Of a stretch of 64,000 nucleotides of DNA, positions 7,953 through 17,688 are shown piece by piece. Both the position numbers and the translations under genes were made by a program. The stretch's first letter is position 1. Every line of letters starts with the position of its first letter. The notes under the pieces were generated by a model that saw nothing but the letters and a program-made list of their open reading frames with translations, had not been told where the DNA came from and searched no databases. The DNA is taken from contig NZ_JBFRBB010000002.1 in the NCBI RefSeq assembly GCF_040932035.1, positions 1,426,001-1,490,000 of the forward strand, written 5' to 3'. Origin of the DNA: Hoeflea_A sp040932035. GTDB lineage: Bacteria > Pseudomonadota > Alphaproteobacteria > Rhizobiales > Rhizobiaceae.

Positions 7953-8765
7953 ATGCTCGCCAATCTCTTTACGATCGACAATCTGACAACATTTCTGGTG
8001 CTGACGGCACTGGAAACGGTGCTTGGATTTGACAATCTTCTCTATATCTCAATCGAAGCCAAGCAGGTCGACCCGGCCCGTCAGGCATGGGTGCGCCGCT
8101 GGGGCATCATTCTGGCAATCGTGCTTCGCATCGTTCTGCTGTTTGTCATCCTGCAATTGATCGCCACCCTTCAGGCGCCGCTCTTTGAGCTCGATCATCC
8201 CTGGATATCGGGTGCCGTCAGCGGTCATGCCTTGATCGTTCTGGCAGGCGGTGTTTTCCTGATCTATACGGCCGTCAAGGAAATCTACCACATGATCGGC
8301 GTGGAGGATCTCGAGCACGAGGCCGAAGGCGGACCGCGTCGCACCGTGCGCGCAGCCTTATTCTGGATCGTCGTCATGAATTTAATCTTTTCCTTTGACA
8401 CCGTCCTTTCAGCCGTTGCCCTGACGGACCATTTTATCGTCATGACGGGGGCAATCGTTGCATCCGGCGTCCTCATGGTCGCCATGGCTGACACGGTTGC
8501 CACTTTCCTTCAGAAAAACCGCATGTACGAAGTCCTCGGCCTGTTCGTGCTATTGCTGGTCGGTGTCATGCTGATGTCGGATGGCGGCCATATCGGCCAT
8601 CTGTCATTCTTCGGTCATCCGATCGAGCCAATGGCCAAATCCACATTCTACTTTGTCCTGATCACTCTGGTGGCGGTCGAAGTTGTCCAGGGGCGTTATC
8701 AGAAGCGGATTCTCGCTGAGGCCGCAGCGGCAAAACAACAGAAAGCGGAGAGCTATCATGGCTGA
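7953..8765 (+). CDS. TerC family integral membrane protein
   Basis: A 270-residue inner-membrane protein with about seven or eight hydrophobic segments. The two acidic signature motifs of the TerC family are present: GFDNLLYIS near residue 27 and FSFDTVLSAVALTDH near 150. Related proteins (TerC, Alx, MntP-like) affect tellurite resistance, manganese export or metallation of exported proteins; the substrate here is unknown. I chose the ATG at 7953 (family start MLANLFTIDNL) over an upstream in-frame TTG at 7908. The stop overlaps the CoA-transferase start by 8 bases. Confidence 0.9.
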   Translation: MLANLFTIDNLTTFLVLTALETVLGFDNLLYISIEAKQVDPARQAWVRRWGIILAIVLRIVLLFVILQLIATLQAPLFELDHPWISGAVSGHALIVLAGGVFLIYTAVKEIYHMIGVEDLEHEAEGGPRRTVRAALFWIVVMNLIFSFDTVLSAVALTDHFIVMTGAIVASGVLMVAMADTVATFLQKNRMYEVLGLFVLLLVGVMLMSDGGHIGHLSFFGHPIEPMAKSTFYFVLITLVAVEVVQGRYQKRILAEAAAAKQQKAESYHG

Positions 8766-9936
8766 CGCACCGCTAAAGGGGTTCCGCGTACTGGAACTAG
8801 CCCGCGTTCTGGCCGGCCCCTGGGCCGGACAGATGCTCGCTGACCTTGGAGCCGACGTCATCAAGGTCGAAAACCCCGATGGCGGCGACGATACCCGTCA
8901 GTGGGGGCCGCCCTTCTTGGCGACAGAAGACGGTGAAAACCTGGGTGCGGCCTATTTCCACGGCACAAACCGGGGAAAACGCTCAGTCACAGCTGATCTG
9001 CGCGACAAAGACGATCTGGAGTTCGTCCGCAAACTTGCTGCCCGTTCCGACGTTCTGATCGAAAATTTCAAAACGGATGGCCTTAAGAAATACGGCCTCG
9101 ACTATGCCGCGCTCAGGAATATCAATCCCAAACTCGTCTACTGCTCAATCACCGGCTTCGGACACACCGGCCCCTATGCCGGCAACGCGGGATACGATTT
9201 CATCATTCAGGGCATGTCCGGCTTCATGTCGATCACCGGAGAGAAGGAAGGGTCGCCGATGAAGGCCGGAACGGCCATTGCCGATCTCTTTACCGGCATT
9301 TACGCCGTTGCGGCCATCCAGGCAGCGCTGATCAATGTGATGAAAACCGGAAAGGGCCAGCATATCGACATGTCGCTGCTGGACACACAGGCCGCGGTCC
9401 TTGCTAACCAGAACATGAACTATCTGGCCACCGGCATCAGCCCCCAGCGCCTCGGCAATATCCACCCCAACATTTCGCCCTATGAAGTCGTTCCGACACT
9501 CGACGGTCACCTTATTCTGGCCGTTGGCAATGACGGACAATTCGCAAGGGCCTGCAAGGTCCTCGGCTTGGAGGAGATGGCAGAGGACGCGAAATTTTCG
9601 ACCAACAAGGCGCGCGTCGCAAACCGCGAGGAACTGCACACGCGAATCTGCGAAAAGACGGAGCTATTCGAGCGCGACGAATTGCTGAGCCTGTGCGAAG
9701 CCAAGGCCGTTCCGGTGGGTCCGATCAATTCCATTGGCGAAATGTTCGACGACCCGCAGATCAAGGCCCGCGGCCTGAAACTTGAACTCGACGACGGCCA
9801 CGGCACCAAGATCCCGGGTGTTGCCTCACCCATGCGAATGTCTGAAACGCCGCTGCGTTATGAACGGACCTCACCACGCCTCGGAGAACACAATGACGAG
9901 GTCAGAGCGGAGCTGGAACAGCTGGAAAAATCCTGA
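8758..9936 (+). CDS. class III CoA-transferase (CaiB/BaiF family)
   Basis: A 392-residue family III CoA-transferase that moves CoA between carboxylic acids through an aspartyl-CoA thioester. The N-terminal motif RVLELARVLAGPWAGQ and GADVIKVENP are typical, and Asp147 in GYDFIIQGMSG matches the catalytic aspartate. The substrate acids cannot be read from sequence. The start at 8758 is supported by GGAG upstream and the family sequence; the gene overlaps terC by 8 bases. Its end lies 10 bases from the convergent TIGR01244 gene. Confidence 0.92.
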   Translation: MADAPLKGFRVLELARVLAGPWAGQMLADLGADVIKVENPDGGDDTRQWGPPFLATEDGENLGAAYFHGTNRGKRSVTADLRDKDDLEFVRKLAARSDVLIENFKTDGLKKYGLDYAALRNINPKLVYCSITGFGHTGPYAGNAGYDFIIQGMSGFMSITGEKEGSPMKAGTAIADLFTGIYAVAAIQAALINVMKTGKGQHIDMSLLDTQAAVLANQNMNYLATGISPQRLGNIHPNISPYEVVPTLDGHLILAVGNDGQFARACKVLGLEEMAEDAKFSTNKARVANREELHTRICEKTELFERDELLSLCEAKAVPVGPINSIGEMFDDPQIKARGLKLELDDGHGTKIPGVASPMRMSETPLRYERTSPRLGEHNDEVRAELEQLEKS

Positions 9937-9946
9937 GCAAACAGCA

Positions 9947-10285
9947 CTATGCGCGAATGTGCAGGGTCTGCTGATAAATAGCTGTCGAGCGTGCGCCCGA
10001 ACGGCAGTAGCCCAGCATCGGTCGATCCATTTCATCGAGAGCATCGACGAATTCCTGGACCTGTTCGAAGCCCACGCCTTCGCGGCCGACCGGAATATGG
10101 CGCATTTCGAGGCCCCTGGCCTTTGCCGCGGCTTCGATTTCGGTGAATGTCGGCTGATCGTCCACTTCCGCATCCGGGCGGTGGCAGACGATCGATTTGA
10201 ATCCCATCGCGGCGATCGCGTCGAGATCCTCGACGGTTATCTGACCTGCGACGGAATACTCATCATTGATCTTGCGGATTTCCAT
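9947..10285 (-). CDS. TIGR01244 family phosphatase/sulfurtransferase-like protein
   Basis: A 112-residue protein of the DSP-PTPase-like TIGR01244 family, often found as a domain of beta-lactamase-like hydrolase Blh or as a single protein in alphaproteobacteria. The active-site loop YCRSGARS places the nucleophile at Cys94, followed by Arg99. The N-terminal part SIVCHRPDAEVDDQP is the family hallmark. Blh-type proteins are linked to sulfide oxidation and biofilm under low oxygen in other bacteria; no such partner is nearby. It lies 95 bases behind the last gene of the hydantoinase operon, so co-transcription is possible but not shown. Confidence 0.85.
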   Translation of the reverse strand: MEIRKINDEYSVAGQITVEDLDAIAAMGFKSIVCHRPDAEVDDQPTFTEIEAAAKARGLEMRHIPVGREGVGFEQVQEFVDALDEMDRPMLGYCRSGARSTAIYQQTLHIRA

Positions 10286-10380
10286 TCTTCAATCCCTGCC
10301 GTTCGAAATCGGGTTGCACGTTTTATAGAGCATGATTTGAAAAATGAGAACAACAGCAAAAACTTCAAGGCAGGCATTGC

Positions 10381-11952
10381 TCACGATTTGCCCCAGCCGC
10401 CTCCGTTTGCGGTGTTAATGAGAATTTTATCGCCGGCCTTCAGTGCAACGCCACTGGCAAATGCGCGTTCTTCGCGGGCGCCGTTGGCATGCACAAGAGC
10501 AAAGCCGTTGGTGCCGCCGTTCTCACCGCCTTCGAGCCCCCACACCGGGATGCGGTTGCGGCTATAGCCGGCCGAAAGCAACGCATCGCCGCGCATTTGG
10601 TAGCATACGGAAAGACCCTTGCCGCCGCTGAACCGGCCCTGCCCTTCATCGCTTTCACGCAACGTTTTAAAACCGACCTCCAGGCCATAGCGGGCTTCGG
10701 CGATCTCCACCGGGCAATTGTAGGTCTCGCCGTGGCTGCACGAGTACATGGCGTCGAGCCCGTCCCGTTCGGCCGTAGCACCCCATCCGCCCATTTGCGG
10801 TTCGACCATGGTGTAGCGCCGCCCCGTATCGGGATGCGTGCCGGCAAGAACCGTTCCGCAGATCGAAGCAAAACTTCCTGCGGGCAAACGGTCAGGCATG
10901 GCGCATGCAAGGCACTGCCAGAGCATGTCGTAGAGGCGAATGCGGGTTTCGAAATAATAGCCATGCGGTGCGGTGCCGGTGGCATGAAAGACCGTGCCAG
11001 GCTCGGTAAGCACCTCAAGCGCCTTGAACGATCCCGCATTGGCAAACAATGTCGGGTCCGTCAACGCTTTGAAGATCATCTGCGCCGAGATCACGGCGCC
11101 GTCACGGCTGGTGTTGTAGGGCTCGTCGCGGACTTTCGGATTGCCGCGCAAATCCACTGTGAAACGATCCTTCGATATGGTGATGGAGGCCCGCCAGAGC
11201 GCCCCGTCATCCTGCTCTTCCTCGATCGAATAGGTGCCTTCCGGCAGGCTGCGCAATCCGGCCAGCCCGCGCCTTTCACCCTCGTCAAACAATGCTTCAA
11301 GGGCCGACCGGAAGGCTTGGGCCCCATGGGCATGCACGAGATGCGCTATGCGCTTTTCCGCAATGCGGCTGGCGGCAACCTGGGCCCACAGATCACCATT
11401 GGCAAATTCCGGCAGGCGTGAATTGGCGGAGATGATCTCAAAAACCGGCCGGATGGCTTCGCCGTTTTCAAAAAGCCTGACGGCAGGCAGCCGCAGCCCC
11501 TCCTGAAAGATCTCCGTCGCCTCGGTCGACATGGAGCCGGCAACCCGGCCACCGACATCGTTCCAGTGCGCTATGGACGCGGTCCAGGCAAGCAATGCGC
11601 CATCGACAAAGACCGGGAGCGCGATCACCACATCATTGAGATGGGTGACGCCGCCATAATAGGGATCGTTGGTGATAAACATATCGCCGGGCCGGATAGT
11701 CTCCTGCCCGTGAAGATCGAGAATGCGCTTTACCGCCTTGTCGAGCACACCCACAAAGGTCGGGATGCCTGCGCCCGAGCTCACCAGATTGCCATCCGCA
11801 TCGGTGATTCCTGTACCGACGTCCAGCACCTCGTAGATGATCGGGCTCATCGCCGTCTTGCGAAGAACGGCAAACATCTCATCGGCAGCGGCAACCAAAC
11901 TTGCCTGTATGACGGATGCGGTGAACGGATCAGTATCGACTGCACTGTTCAT
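10381..11952 (-). CDS. hydantoinase B / oxoprolinase family protein (second copy)
   Basis: A 523-residue HyuB-type subunit. It keeps the family blocks KTAMSPIIYEVLD, SSGAGIPTFVGVLDKAV, NDPYYGGVTHLND and a glycine-rich C-terminal part. HyuB proteins work with HyuA to open hydantoin, 5-oxoproline or lactam rings, usually at the cost of ATP. It is clearly paralogous to the HyuB at 13949-15604 (long shared blocks in the first 200 residues), yet the operon has only one HyuA. Either the two B proteins share the A subunit or one has a different role. It starts 3 bases after the M24 gene stop and is the last gene of the operon. Confidence 0.88.
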   Translation of the reverse strand: MNSAVDTDPFTASVIQASLVAAADEMFAVLRKTAMSPIIYEVLDVGTGITDADGNLVSSGAGIPTFVGVLDKAVKRILDLHGQETIRPGDMFITNDPYYGGVTHLNDVVIALPVFVDGALLAWTASIAHWNDVGGRVAGSMSTEATEIFQEGLRLPAVRLFENGEAIRPVFEIISANSRLPEFANGDLWAQVAASRIAEKRIAHLVHAHGAQAFRSALEALFDEGERRGLAGLRSLPEGTYSIEEEQDDGALWRASITISKDRFTVDLRGNPKVRDEPYNTSRDGAVISAQMIFKALTDPTLFANAGSFKALEVLTEPGTVFHATGTAPHGYYFETRIRLYDMLWQCLACAMPDRLPAGSFASICGTVLAGTHPDTGRRYTMVEPQMGGWGATAERDGLDAMYSCSHGETYNCPVEIAEARYGLEVGFKTLRESDEGQGRFSGGKGLSVCYQMRGDALLSAGYSRNRIPVWGLEGGENGGTNGFALVHANGAREERAFASGVALKAGDKILINTANGGGWGKS

Positions 11953-11955
11953 AGC

Positions 11956-13059
11956 TCAAACCTGCACGTAATGAGCCGTGCGCGGCAGGCCCGACAGGAT
12001 TTCCGGACCGTTCTCACGCAATATCACAATGTCTTCGAGCCGGATACCAAACCGGCCCGGCAGATAGATGCCGGGCTCTATGGAAAACACCATGCCGGTA
12101 TCAAGCACCACGTCGGAAGTCGATGTTATGTAGGGCGGTTCATGCCCCTCCACGCCCATGCCGTGGCCGGTCCGGTGGACAAAATATTCGCCATAGCCGG
12201 CCTCGGTTATGACATTGCGCGCGGCGGCGTCCACCTCGCTGGCGCGGACACCGGGCCGGGCCGCTTTCATGGCCGCTTGAACCGCGGCCTCGACAATGGC
12301 GTGTACCTCGTCATAGCCTTCCGGCGGTTCGCCGACCACAATCATCCTTGTGATATCTGATGAGAACGTGCCTTTCCTTGCGCCTATGTCGACGACTATC
12401 GCGTCACCCTGCCTGATCACGGTATCGCCGGTCTGATGGTGGGGAAATGCTCCGTTGCCCCCTGCCCCGACAATGCGGAAAAGCGGCCGCGCGCCATTTG
12501 TCTCGAAACGCTCCGAAATGATGTCCGCCAGTTCGATTTCACTCATGCCGGGCCGAACCGCTGTAAATGCCGCCTGCATCGCTTCATCGGCGAGAGCGGC
12601 ATTCATCTTCAGTTCGCGATACTCCTCGTCACCCTTGCGCATGCGCAGCGCCCCAAGCGTCGCTTCGGTGAAGCTGTGTTTGCAGCCGGGCAAGGCGTCG
12701 AGAACCAGAAGTGCAAAATCTGCGCGCATCGCCTCGTCTACAACGACGCTCCTGGCACCCCGGGCCCCGACATCTTCCAGGGCGGCTGCCAGCGCCGCGT
12801 CAGGTCCGTCGGCATCATCCCAGGTGTGGAAGACTATGTCGGTATGCTGTCTCGATCCCTCGGCATTAAGGGCCGGCATCAGGAAGGCTTCACGTTCCGG
12901 GCCGACGAACAACATGCTCGGCCGCTCGTCGGGATGAGGGTAGAAGCCGACCAGCCAGGTCATATTCGCGCCCGGCCCGATCGCGATCAGATCGACCTCC
13001 TGTTGCGCCATTTTAGCGCGCAGCGCTTGCAATCGTTCGGTGACCGGGTTGCCCATCAT
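11956..13059 (-). CDS. M24 family metallohydrolase (creatinase/Xaa-Pro peptidase type)
   Basis: A 367-residue pita-bread enzyme with an N-terminal creatinase-like domain (about 1-130) and a catalytic domain. All five usual metal-ligand sites are visible: Asp in VVDIGARKG, Asp in SSDITR, His in HRTGHGMG, Glu in SIEPGIY and Glu in RLEDI. Family members include X-Pro aminopeptidase, creatinase and ectoine hydrolase. In this operon the likely job is to split the linear amide made after ring opening or a peptide substrate; that is inference. It lies between the racemase and the second HyuB with short gaps (33 and 3 bases). Confidence 0.87.
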   Translation of the reverse strand: MMGNPVTERLQALRAKMAQQEVDLIAIGPGANMTWLVGFYPHPDERPSMLFVGPEREAFLMPALNAEGSRQHTDIVFHTWDDADGPDAALAAALEDVGARGARSVVVDEAMRADFALLVLDALPGCKHSFTEATLGALRMRKGDEEYRELKMNAALADEAMQAAFTAVRPGMSEIELADIISERFETNGARPLFRIVGAGGNGAFPHHQTGDTVIRQGDAIVVDIGARKGTFSSDITRMIVVGEPPEGYDEVHAIVEAAVQAAMKAARPGVRASEVDAAARNVITEAGYGEYFVHRTGHGMGVEGHEPPYITSTSDVVLDTGMVFSIEPGIYLPGRFGIRLEDIVILRENGPEILSGLPRTAHYVQV

Positions 13060-13092
13060 ATCCCTCTTTTGTTTGTTTCGTTTACGGCCGAT

Positions 13093-13923
13093 TCAGGCGG
13101 CACTCGCTGTAATTGTCTCGGCCGGAACGACAATCCGGCTGCCGAAGAACTCACCTTCGTCGAAGCCACCGAACCGGGCGATTTCCTCTTCCGGCGGCGC
13201 TTCGCAGGACCATTTGCGGCTCGGTACCCACCCGCACTGCCGTTTGAGAAGCGCCGCATATTCGGCGCGTTTGAACGCGGCAATGGACGGATCAATCACC
13301 GGAACACCAAGTTCCTTCTCGAGTTGCTTGTAAAATCCGATTTCCAGGGTGCAGCCGAGAATCAGCGCTTCCGCATAGTCCTGCTCAACGGCCTTGCGCC
13401 CTGCTTCCAGCAGAAGATTGTTGGTACGGTCATGATCCGTCTGGAAATCATTGACCCCGAGTTCGACATGATAAAAACCGGAAAGCCTCTCGCCCTGCCC
13501 GTTATTGCGCACGGTGGCTTCCATCTGGTCGACCCATTTGCGCCGGCCGACAATGACGCCGAAACGGTTCGCAAGGCTCGTGGCGATTTCAACGGATGCC
13601 GCGCACGGTGCGGTCACGATCATCTCCCCGGATATTTCCCGCGCATCGTGCAGCGCCGTATCATAGAAGCAACCGATCGCCAGCGCATCGAAACCCTCTC
13701 GCGCAGCGGCGCGTGACGCCCGGATAATCCCCGGCGTGACCATCGCTTCATAGGAACGGAATTCGATGTGTGAAAAGGCACCGTCCGAGGCCGGCAGAGA
13801 GGTGACGTGCACTTCCGTATTCGGCAGCTTGTGCTCCGCCGTCATGTCGGCGAATACCTGATCATAGTCACTTACGCCCGTCGGGCTCAGATACATGACT
13901 TTCAGCGGTTTATCGTTATGCAT
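13093..13923 (-). CDS. Asp/Glu/hydantoin racemase family protein
   Basis: A 276-residue member of the two-cysteine racemase superfamily (aspartate, glutamate and hydantoin racemases, maleate isomerase, arylmalonate decarboxylase). The paired catalytic cysteines appear at Cys85 (AIGCFYD) and Cys191 (ILGCTLE), consistent with cofactor-independent epimerisation. In the operon it would let both enantiomers of the cyclic substrate be used. The exact substrate is not deducible. It follows HyuB by 25 bases and precedes the M24 gene. Confidence 0.85.
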   Translation of the reverse strand: MHNDKPLKVMYLSPTGVSDYDQVFADMTAEHKLPNTEVHVTSLPASDGAFSHIEFRSYEAMVTPGIIRASRAAAREGFDALAIGCFYDTALHDAREISGEMIVTAPCAASVEIATSLANRFGVIVGRRKWVDQMEATVRNNGQGERLSGFYHVELGVNDFQTDHDRTNNLLLEAGRKAVEQDYAEALILGCTLEIGFYKQLEKELGVPVIDPSIAAFKRAEYAALLKRQCGWVPSRKWSCEAPPEEEIARFGGFDEGEFFGSRIVVPAETITASAA

Positions 13924-13948
13924 TTGGAACTCCTCCTGTTCCCTGTCG

Positions 13949-15604
13949 TCAGACTTTTACGCCGTAGATTTCCTCGGCGCGTTCCTTGGAAATGAGCTCG
14001 TTTTTCACGTCTTTGCGCACGGCATCGGGATCGCGTTTCTTCGGATCGCCGAGCCCGGCGCCATTGCCGGTCACGACGCGGATCACGTCATCCCTTTGCG
14101 TCGTGAGGCCGGAAACGAACGCGTAACGCTGCGGTTCGCCCTCCTTCGGCCGAAACTCGACATAATTGGGTGAGCCTTCATTGCCGCCATCGATAGACCA
14201 GGCCGGGAATTTCGACCTGGTATAGCCGGCGGTCAGGAAACCGTTGTCGGCGCGCACGCGATAGTCCATGACAATGCCGCGCCCGCCTGTGAACTGGCCC
14301 TCGCCGCCCGGCTCCATGTTGAGTGCAAGCTGGTCGACATAGAGCCCATTTCTGGCCTCGTTGATTTCCGCCGGGCAATTGTAGGTCTCGCCGTGGAAAC
14401 CGCAAAAGACGGCGCTGTTTCCGTCGCTCTCACGGCTGGCGCCCCAGCCGCCAAGCTGCGGTTCAATGATTGTGTATTGCCGGCCTGTATCGGGATGGAT
14501 GCCACCGATGAAGGTGCCGCAGACCGACGCGAAATGCCCCGCCGCCAGCCGGTCCGGCATATGCGGCGCAAGGCAGCGCCACATAAGGTCGTACACTCTC
14601 AGCTCAATCTCGTAATAAAAGCCGATCGGGGCCGGTTCCTTGGCATGGAAGACCGATCCTTCACGCGTCAGCAGGTTGATCGGGCGGAACGAGCCGCCAT
14701 TGGCCGGTGAATAGGGATCGGTCAGCGATTTGAAGATCATCTGCGCGCAGACCATCACGCCGTCGCGGCTTGTGTTGACCGGATTGTCGGACTGGTCGGG
14801 ATTGTCACGCAGGTCGACGGTGAATTCGTTGTCACCGATGGTGATCTTCACATTGAAGATACGCCCGTCATCCTGTTCTTCCGACAGTTCAAACGTGCCC
14901 TTGGGCAGCTCCGCCAGGGACGAAAGCGAAACCTCTTCACCGAAATCCATGAAGGAGGACATTGCGGTCTCAAAGGTGGCGGCGCTGTATTTTGCGGCAA
15001 TTTCCCGCAAGCGCTTGTCACCGACCCGCACCGACGCAATGGCGGCCCAGACATCGCCTTCAAGGACGTCCGGCATGCGGGAATTGACCTTGATGATCTC
15101 CATGACCGGGCGGATCGGTTCTCCTTTGGAGATGATCTTTACCGCCGGCAGGCGCATGCCTTCTTGGAAGATTTCCGTCGCTTCGCCCGAGAGCGATCCG
15201 GGCGCCATGCCGCCGACATCAGAATTGTGGGCGATATTGGCGGTCCAGGCAATGATGTGCCCGTCGGCAAAGACCGGCATCGCCACCACGATGTCGTTAA
15301 GGTGAGTGACGCCGCCGTGATAGGGATCATTGGTGGCAAAGACATCGCCGGGCTCGATATCGCCGGGCTTGTCATATTTGTCGATAATGACCTGCACCGC
15401 CTTGTCCAGCACACCGATAAAGGCCGGAATGCCCGCGCCGGACGATGCCAACTGCCCATTGGCGTCCATGATGCCGGTGCCCATGTCGAGGACCTCGTAG
15501 ATGATCGAACTCATCGCCGTCTTGCGCATCGCCGCGAACATCTCGTCGGCCGTCGCCTGCAGCGAATTCTGGATGATTTCGAGTGTAATCGGATCGTTGC
15601 TCAT
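13949..15604 (-). CDS. hydantoinase B / oxoprolinase family protein (first copy)
   Basis: A 551-residue HyuB-type subunit. Blocks are KTAMSSIIYEVLDMGTG, SSGAGIPAFIGVLDKAV, NDPYHGGVTHLND and ELRVYDLMWRCLAPHMPDR. It begins at the ATG at 15604 with GAGGAGGAG upstream, 11 bases after the HyuA stop, and is the likely direct partner of that HyuA. It carries a C-terminal extension rich in charged residues (about 525-551) not found in the second copy. The pair should open an amide ring in an ATP-dependent way, as in N-methylhydantoinase, caprolactamase and oxoprolinase. Confidence 0.9.
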   Translation of the reverse strand: MSNDPITLEIIQNSLQATADEMFAAMRKTAMSSIIYEVLDMGTGIMDANGQLASSGAGIPAFIGVLDKAVQVIIDKYDKPGDIEPGDVFATNDPYHGGVTHLNDIVVAMPVFADGHIIAWTANIAHNSDVGGMAPGSLSGEATEIFQEGMRLPAVKIISKGEPIRPVMEIIKVNSRMPDVLEGDVWAAIASVRVGDKRLREIAAKYSAATFETAMSSFMDFGEEVSLSSLAELPKGTFELSEEQDDGRIFNVKITIGDNEFTVDLRDNPDQSDNPVNTSRDGVMVCAQMIFKSLTDPYSPANGGSFRPINLLTREGSVFHAKEPAPIGFYYEIELRVYDLMWRCLAPHMPDRLAAGHFASVCGTFIGGIHPDTGRQYTIIEPQLGGWGASRESDGNSAVFCGFHGETYNCPAEINEARNGLYVDQLALNMEPGGEGQFTGGRGIVMDYRVRADNGFLTAGYTRSKFPAWSIDGGNEGSPNYVEFRPKEGEPQRYAFVSGLTTQRDDVIRVVTGNGAGLGDPKKRDPDAVRKDVKNELISKERAEEIYGVKV

Positions 15605-15615
15605 GGTGCTCCTCC

Positions 15616-17688
15616 TCACTCGCCCAGTTCAATGTGAACGTTGCCATAGGCATCAACGCGGGCGCTGCTGCGCGGATTGATGACGATGGTGGTGCCGGGA
15701 TCCTCGACAATCGCAGGGCCGGCAAATTCCATGCCGGGTTTCAGGGACGGACCATCGAAAATGACGCTTTCGTGCTCGCCTTCGAGCGCAAAATCGACAA
15801 CACGCCTACCTTTTTCCGCTGGACTTGCATCTGCATCGCCCAGTGGCTGCTCCGCCATGGTCAATTTGCCGACCTCGGCAGAAGCGACCAGGTGAATGCC
15901 GACCATCTCGACCGGCGCATCCAGCCGGTAGGTGTATTCACGCTCATAGGTTTCGTGGAACAGCGCCTCGATCTCGGCCAGTTTTGCGTCGCTCACTTCC
16001 CCTTCGGGCAGCAGCACTTCTGTCGTGTGCTCCTGGTTCTGGTAGCGGAACTTGCCGAAGCGCAGGAACGACACGCGCGAAGGATCAATCCCCTCCTCCT
16101 CGAACTGCGCCCGCGCCTGCGCTTCGGTCTCGGCAAACAATGCCTCGATGTTTGCCCCCGCGCCTTCTGCAAGATCAACGAGCCGGGTAACGAAATAGTC
16201 GCGCCTGAGATCCGACATCATCATGCCCCAGGCCGAGAAGACCGATGCACCGGCGGGCACAACGACCTTCTTGACACCGAGTTCCGACGCCAGCGCCACG
16301 GCGTGCATCGCACCGCCGCCGCCAAAGGCGACAAGGGTAAAGTCGCGCGGATCGAAGCCGCGATTGAGCGACACGAGTTTCAGCGCATTGACCATGTTGT
16401 TGTTGGCAATGCGCACAATGCCGCGCGCCGCTTCCTGAGAAGACACACCCAGCTTTTCGGCAACCGAACCGATGGCGGCATTTGCCGCATCCATGTCCGC
16501 GTCGATCTCGCCGCCGCAGAAATAGTCCTTGTTGATGCGTCCGAGATGAAGATTGGCGTCGGTCGTCGTTGCTTCCGTCCCGCCCTTGCCATAGGCGGCA
16601 GGTCCCGGCAGCGCGCCAGCCGATTGCGGACCGACATGCAGCTTGCCGAAATCGTCGACCCAGGCGATGGAGCCGCCGCCATTGCCGATCTCGACGAGGT
16701 CTACGACCGGCACCATGATCGGATAGCCCGCAGATGTGCGGTCCTTCTCGATCCAGTAGTCGGTCATGATCTTGATCTGACCGTTCTCGATCAGTGAGCA
16801 CTTGGCCGTCGTTCCGCCGATGTCGAGCGCAAGGATATTTGGCTCGTCGATCAGCTTACCGAGTTCGGCAGCACCCCAGAAACCGGAGGCCGGCCCCGAT
16901 TCCACCATGGTGATGGGAATGCGCGAAACCGATTCCAGCGAATCCACACCGCAATTGGATTGCATGATATAGGGGCTGCCCTTAAAATTGCGGCTCGCCA
17001 GCCCGTCTTTCAGGCGTGACAGATAGCGCTCGGCAATCGGCTGCACATAGGCCGATAGCACCGCCGTATTGGTGCGCTCATATTCACGCCATTCACGGGT
17101 AATCTGGTGAGATGACACCGCGGATACGCCGGGCCACAGGGATTCAATCTCGGCAAGCACCGCCTGTTCATGCGCCGGATTGGCATAGGAGTGAATGAAA
17201 CAGACCGCAATTGCCTCCACGCCTTCGGCCTTGAAGCCATCCAGGATTGCGGGAAGGCCAGCCAGATCGAGCGGCTTCATCTCCTCGCCCCGGTAGGTCA
17301 TCCGGCCCGGCAGTTCCTTCCTCAGATAGCGCGGAACGAAGGGTTCCGGCTTCTTGTAGTGCAGGTTGAAAAAGTCCGGGCGGTTGCCCCGCGCGATCTC
17401 GAGGATATCGCGGAAGCCTTCCGTGGTGATCAATCCGACCTTGACGCCCTTGCGTTCCGTCAGCGCATTGATGACGACGGTCGTGCCGTGGGCAAGGAAA
17501 TCGACGGCACCCGGATCGACATTGCCTTTTTCAAGCACATTGAGGACGCCCCGTTCGAAATCGGGCGGCGTCGTGTCGGACTTGGCAGTGCGAATGGTCG
17601 AAGCACCGTTTTCGTCAGTTTCGAAACACACCAGGTCGGTGAAGGTTCCGCCGACATCCGTTGCAACACGTATAGTAGAGCTCGCCAT
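15616..17688 (-). CDS. hydantoinase A / oxoprolinase family protein
   Basis: A 690-residue HyuA subunit, the ATP-binding partner of HyuB. The actin-like phosphate motif VATDVGGTFTDLV is at the very start, HGTTVVINALTERKG follows, and NILALDIGGTTAKCSLI marks the second nucleotide lobe near residue 290. The C-terminal part has the usual beta-rich hydantoinase domain. I chose the ATG at 17688, preceded by GGGAGG; it overlaps the GAF gene stop as TGATG, a coupling arrangement. An upstream in-frame start at 17727 would lie inside the GAF gene. It is the only A subunit for two B subunits in this operon. Confidence 0.93.
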   Translation of the reverse strand: MASSTIRVATDVGGTFTDLVCFETDENGASTIRTAKSDTTPPDFERGVLNVLEKGNVDPGAVDFLAHGTTVVINALTERKGVKVGLITTEGFRDILEIARGNRPDFFNLHYKKPEPFVPRYLRKELPGRMTYRGEEMKPLDLAGLPAILDGFKAEGVEAIAVCFIHSYANPAHEQAVLAEIESLWPGVSAVSSHQITREWREYERTNTAVLSAYVQPIAERYLSRLKDGLASRNFKGSPYIMQSNCGVDSLESVSRIPITMVESGPASGFWGAAELGKLIDEPNILALDIGGTTAKCSLIENGQIKIMTDYWIEKDRTSAGYPIMVPVVDLVEIGNGGGSIAWVDDFGKLHVGPQSAGALPGPAAYGKGGTEATTTDANLHLGRINKDYFCGGEIDADMDAANAAIGSVAEKLGVSSQEAARGIVRIANNNMVNALKLVSLNRGFDPRDFTLVAFGGGGAMHAVALASELGVKKVVVPAGASVFSAWGMMMSDLRRDYFVTRLVDLAEGAGANIEALFAETEAQARAQFEEEGIDPSRVSFLRFGKFRYQNQEHTTEVLLPEGEVSDAKLAEIEALFHETYEREYTYRLDAPVEMVGIHLVASAEVGKLTMAEQPLGDADASPAEKGRRVVDFALEGEHESVIFDGPSLKPGMEFAGPAIVEDPGTTIVINPRSSARVDAYGNVHIELGE

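Noticed and set aside
12436..13716. 426-codon open frame on the plus strand
   Set aside because: It is antisense to the M24 and racemase genes, has no ribosome site and shows no family motif; long antisense frames are common at this G+C.
15634..16797. 387-codon open frame on the plus strand
   Set aside because: Antisense to hyuA, which has clear motifs over its whole length.
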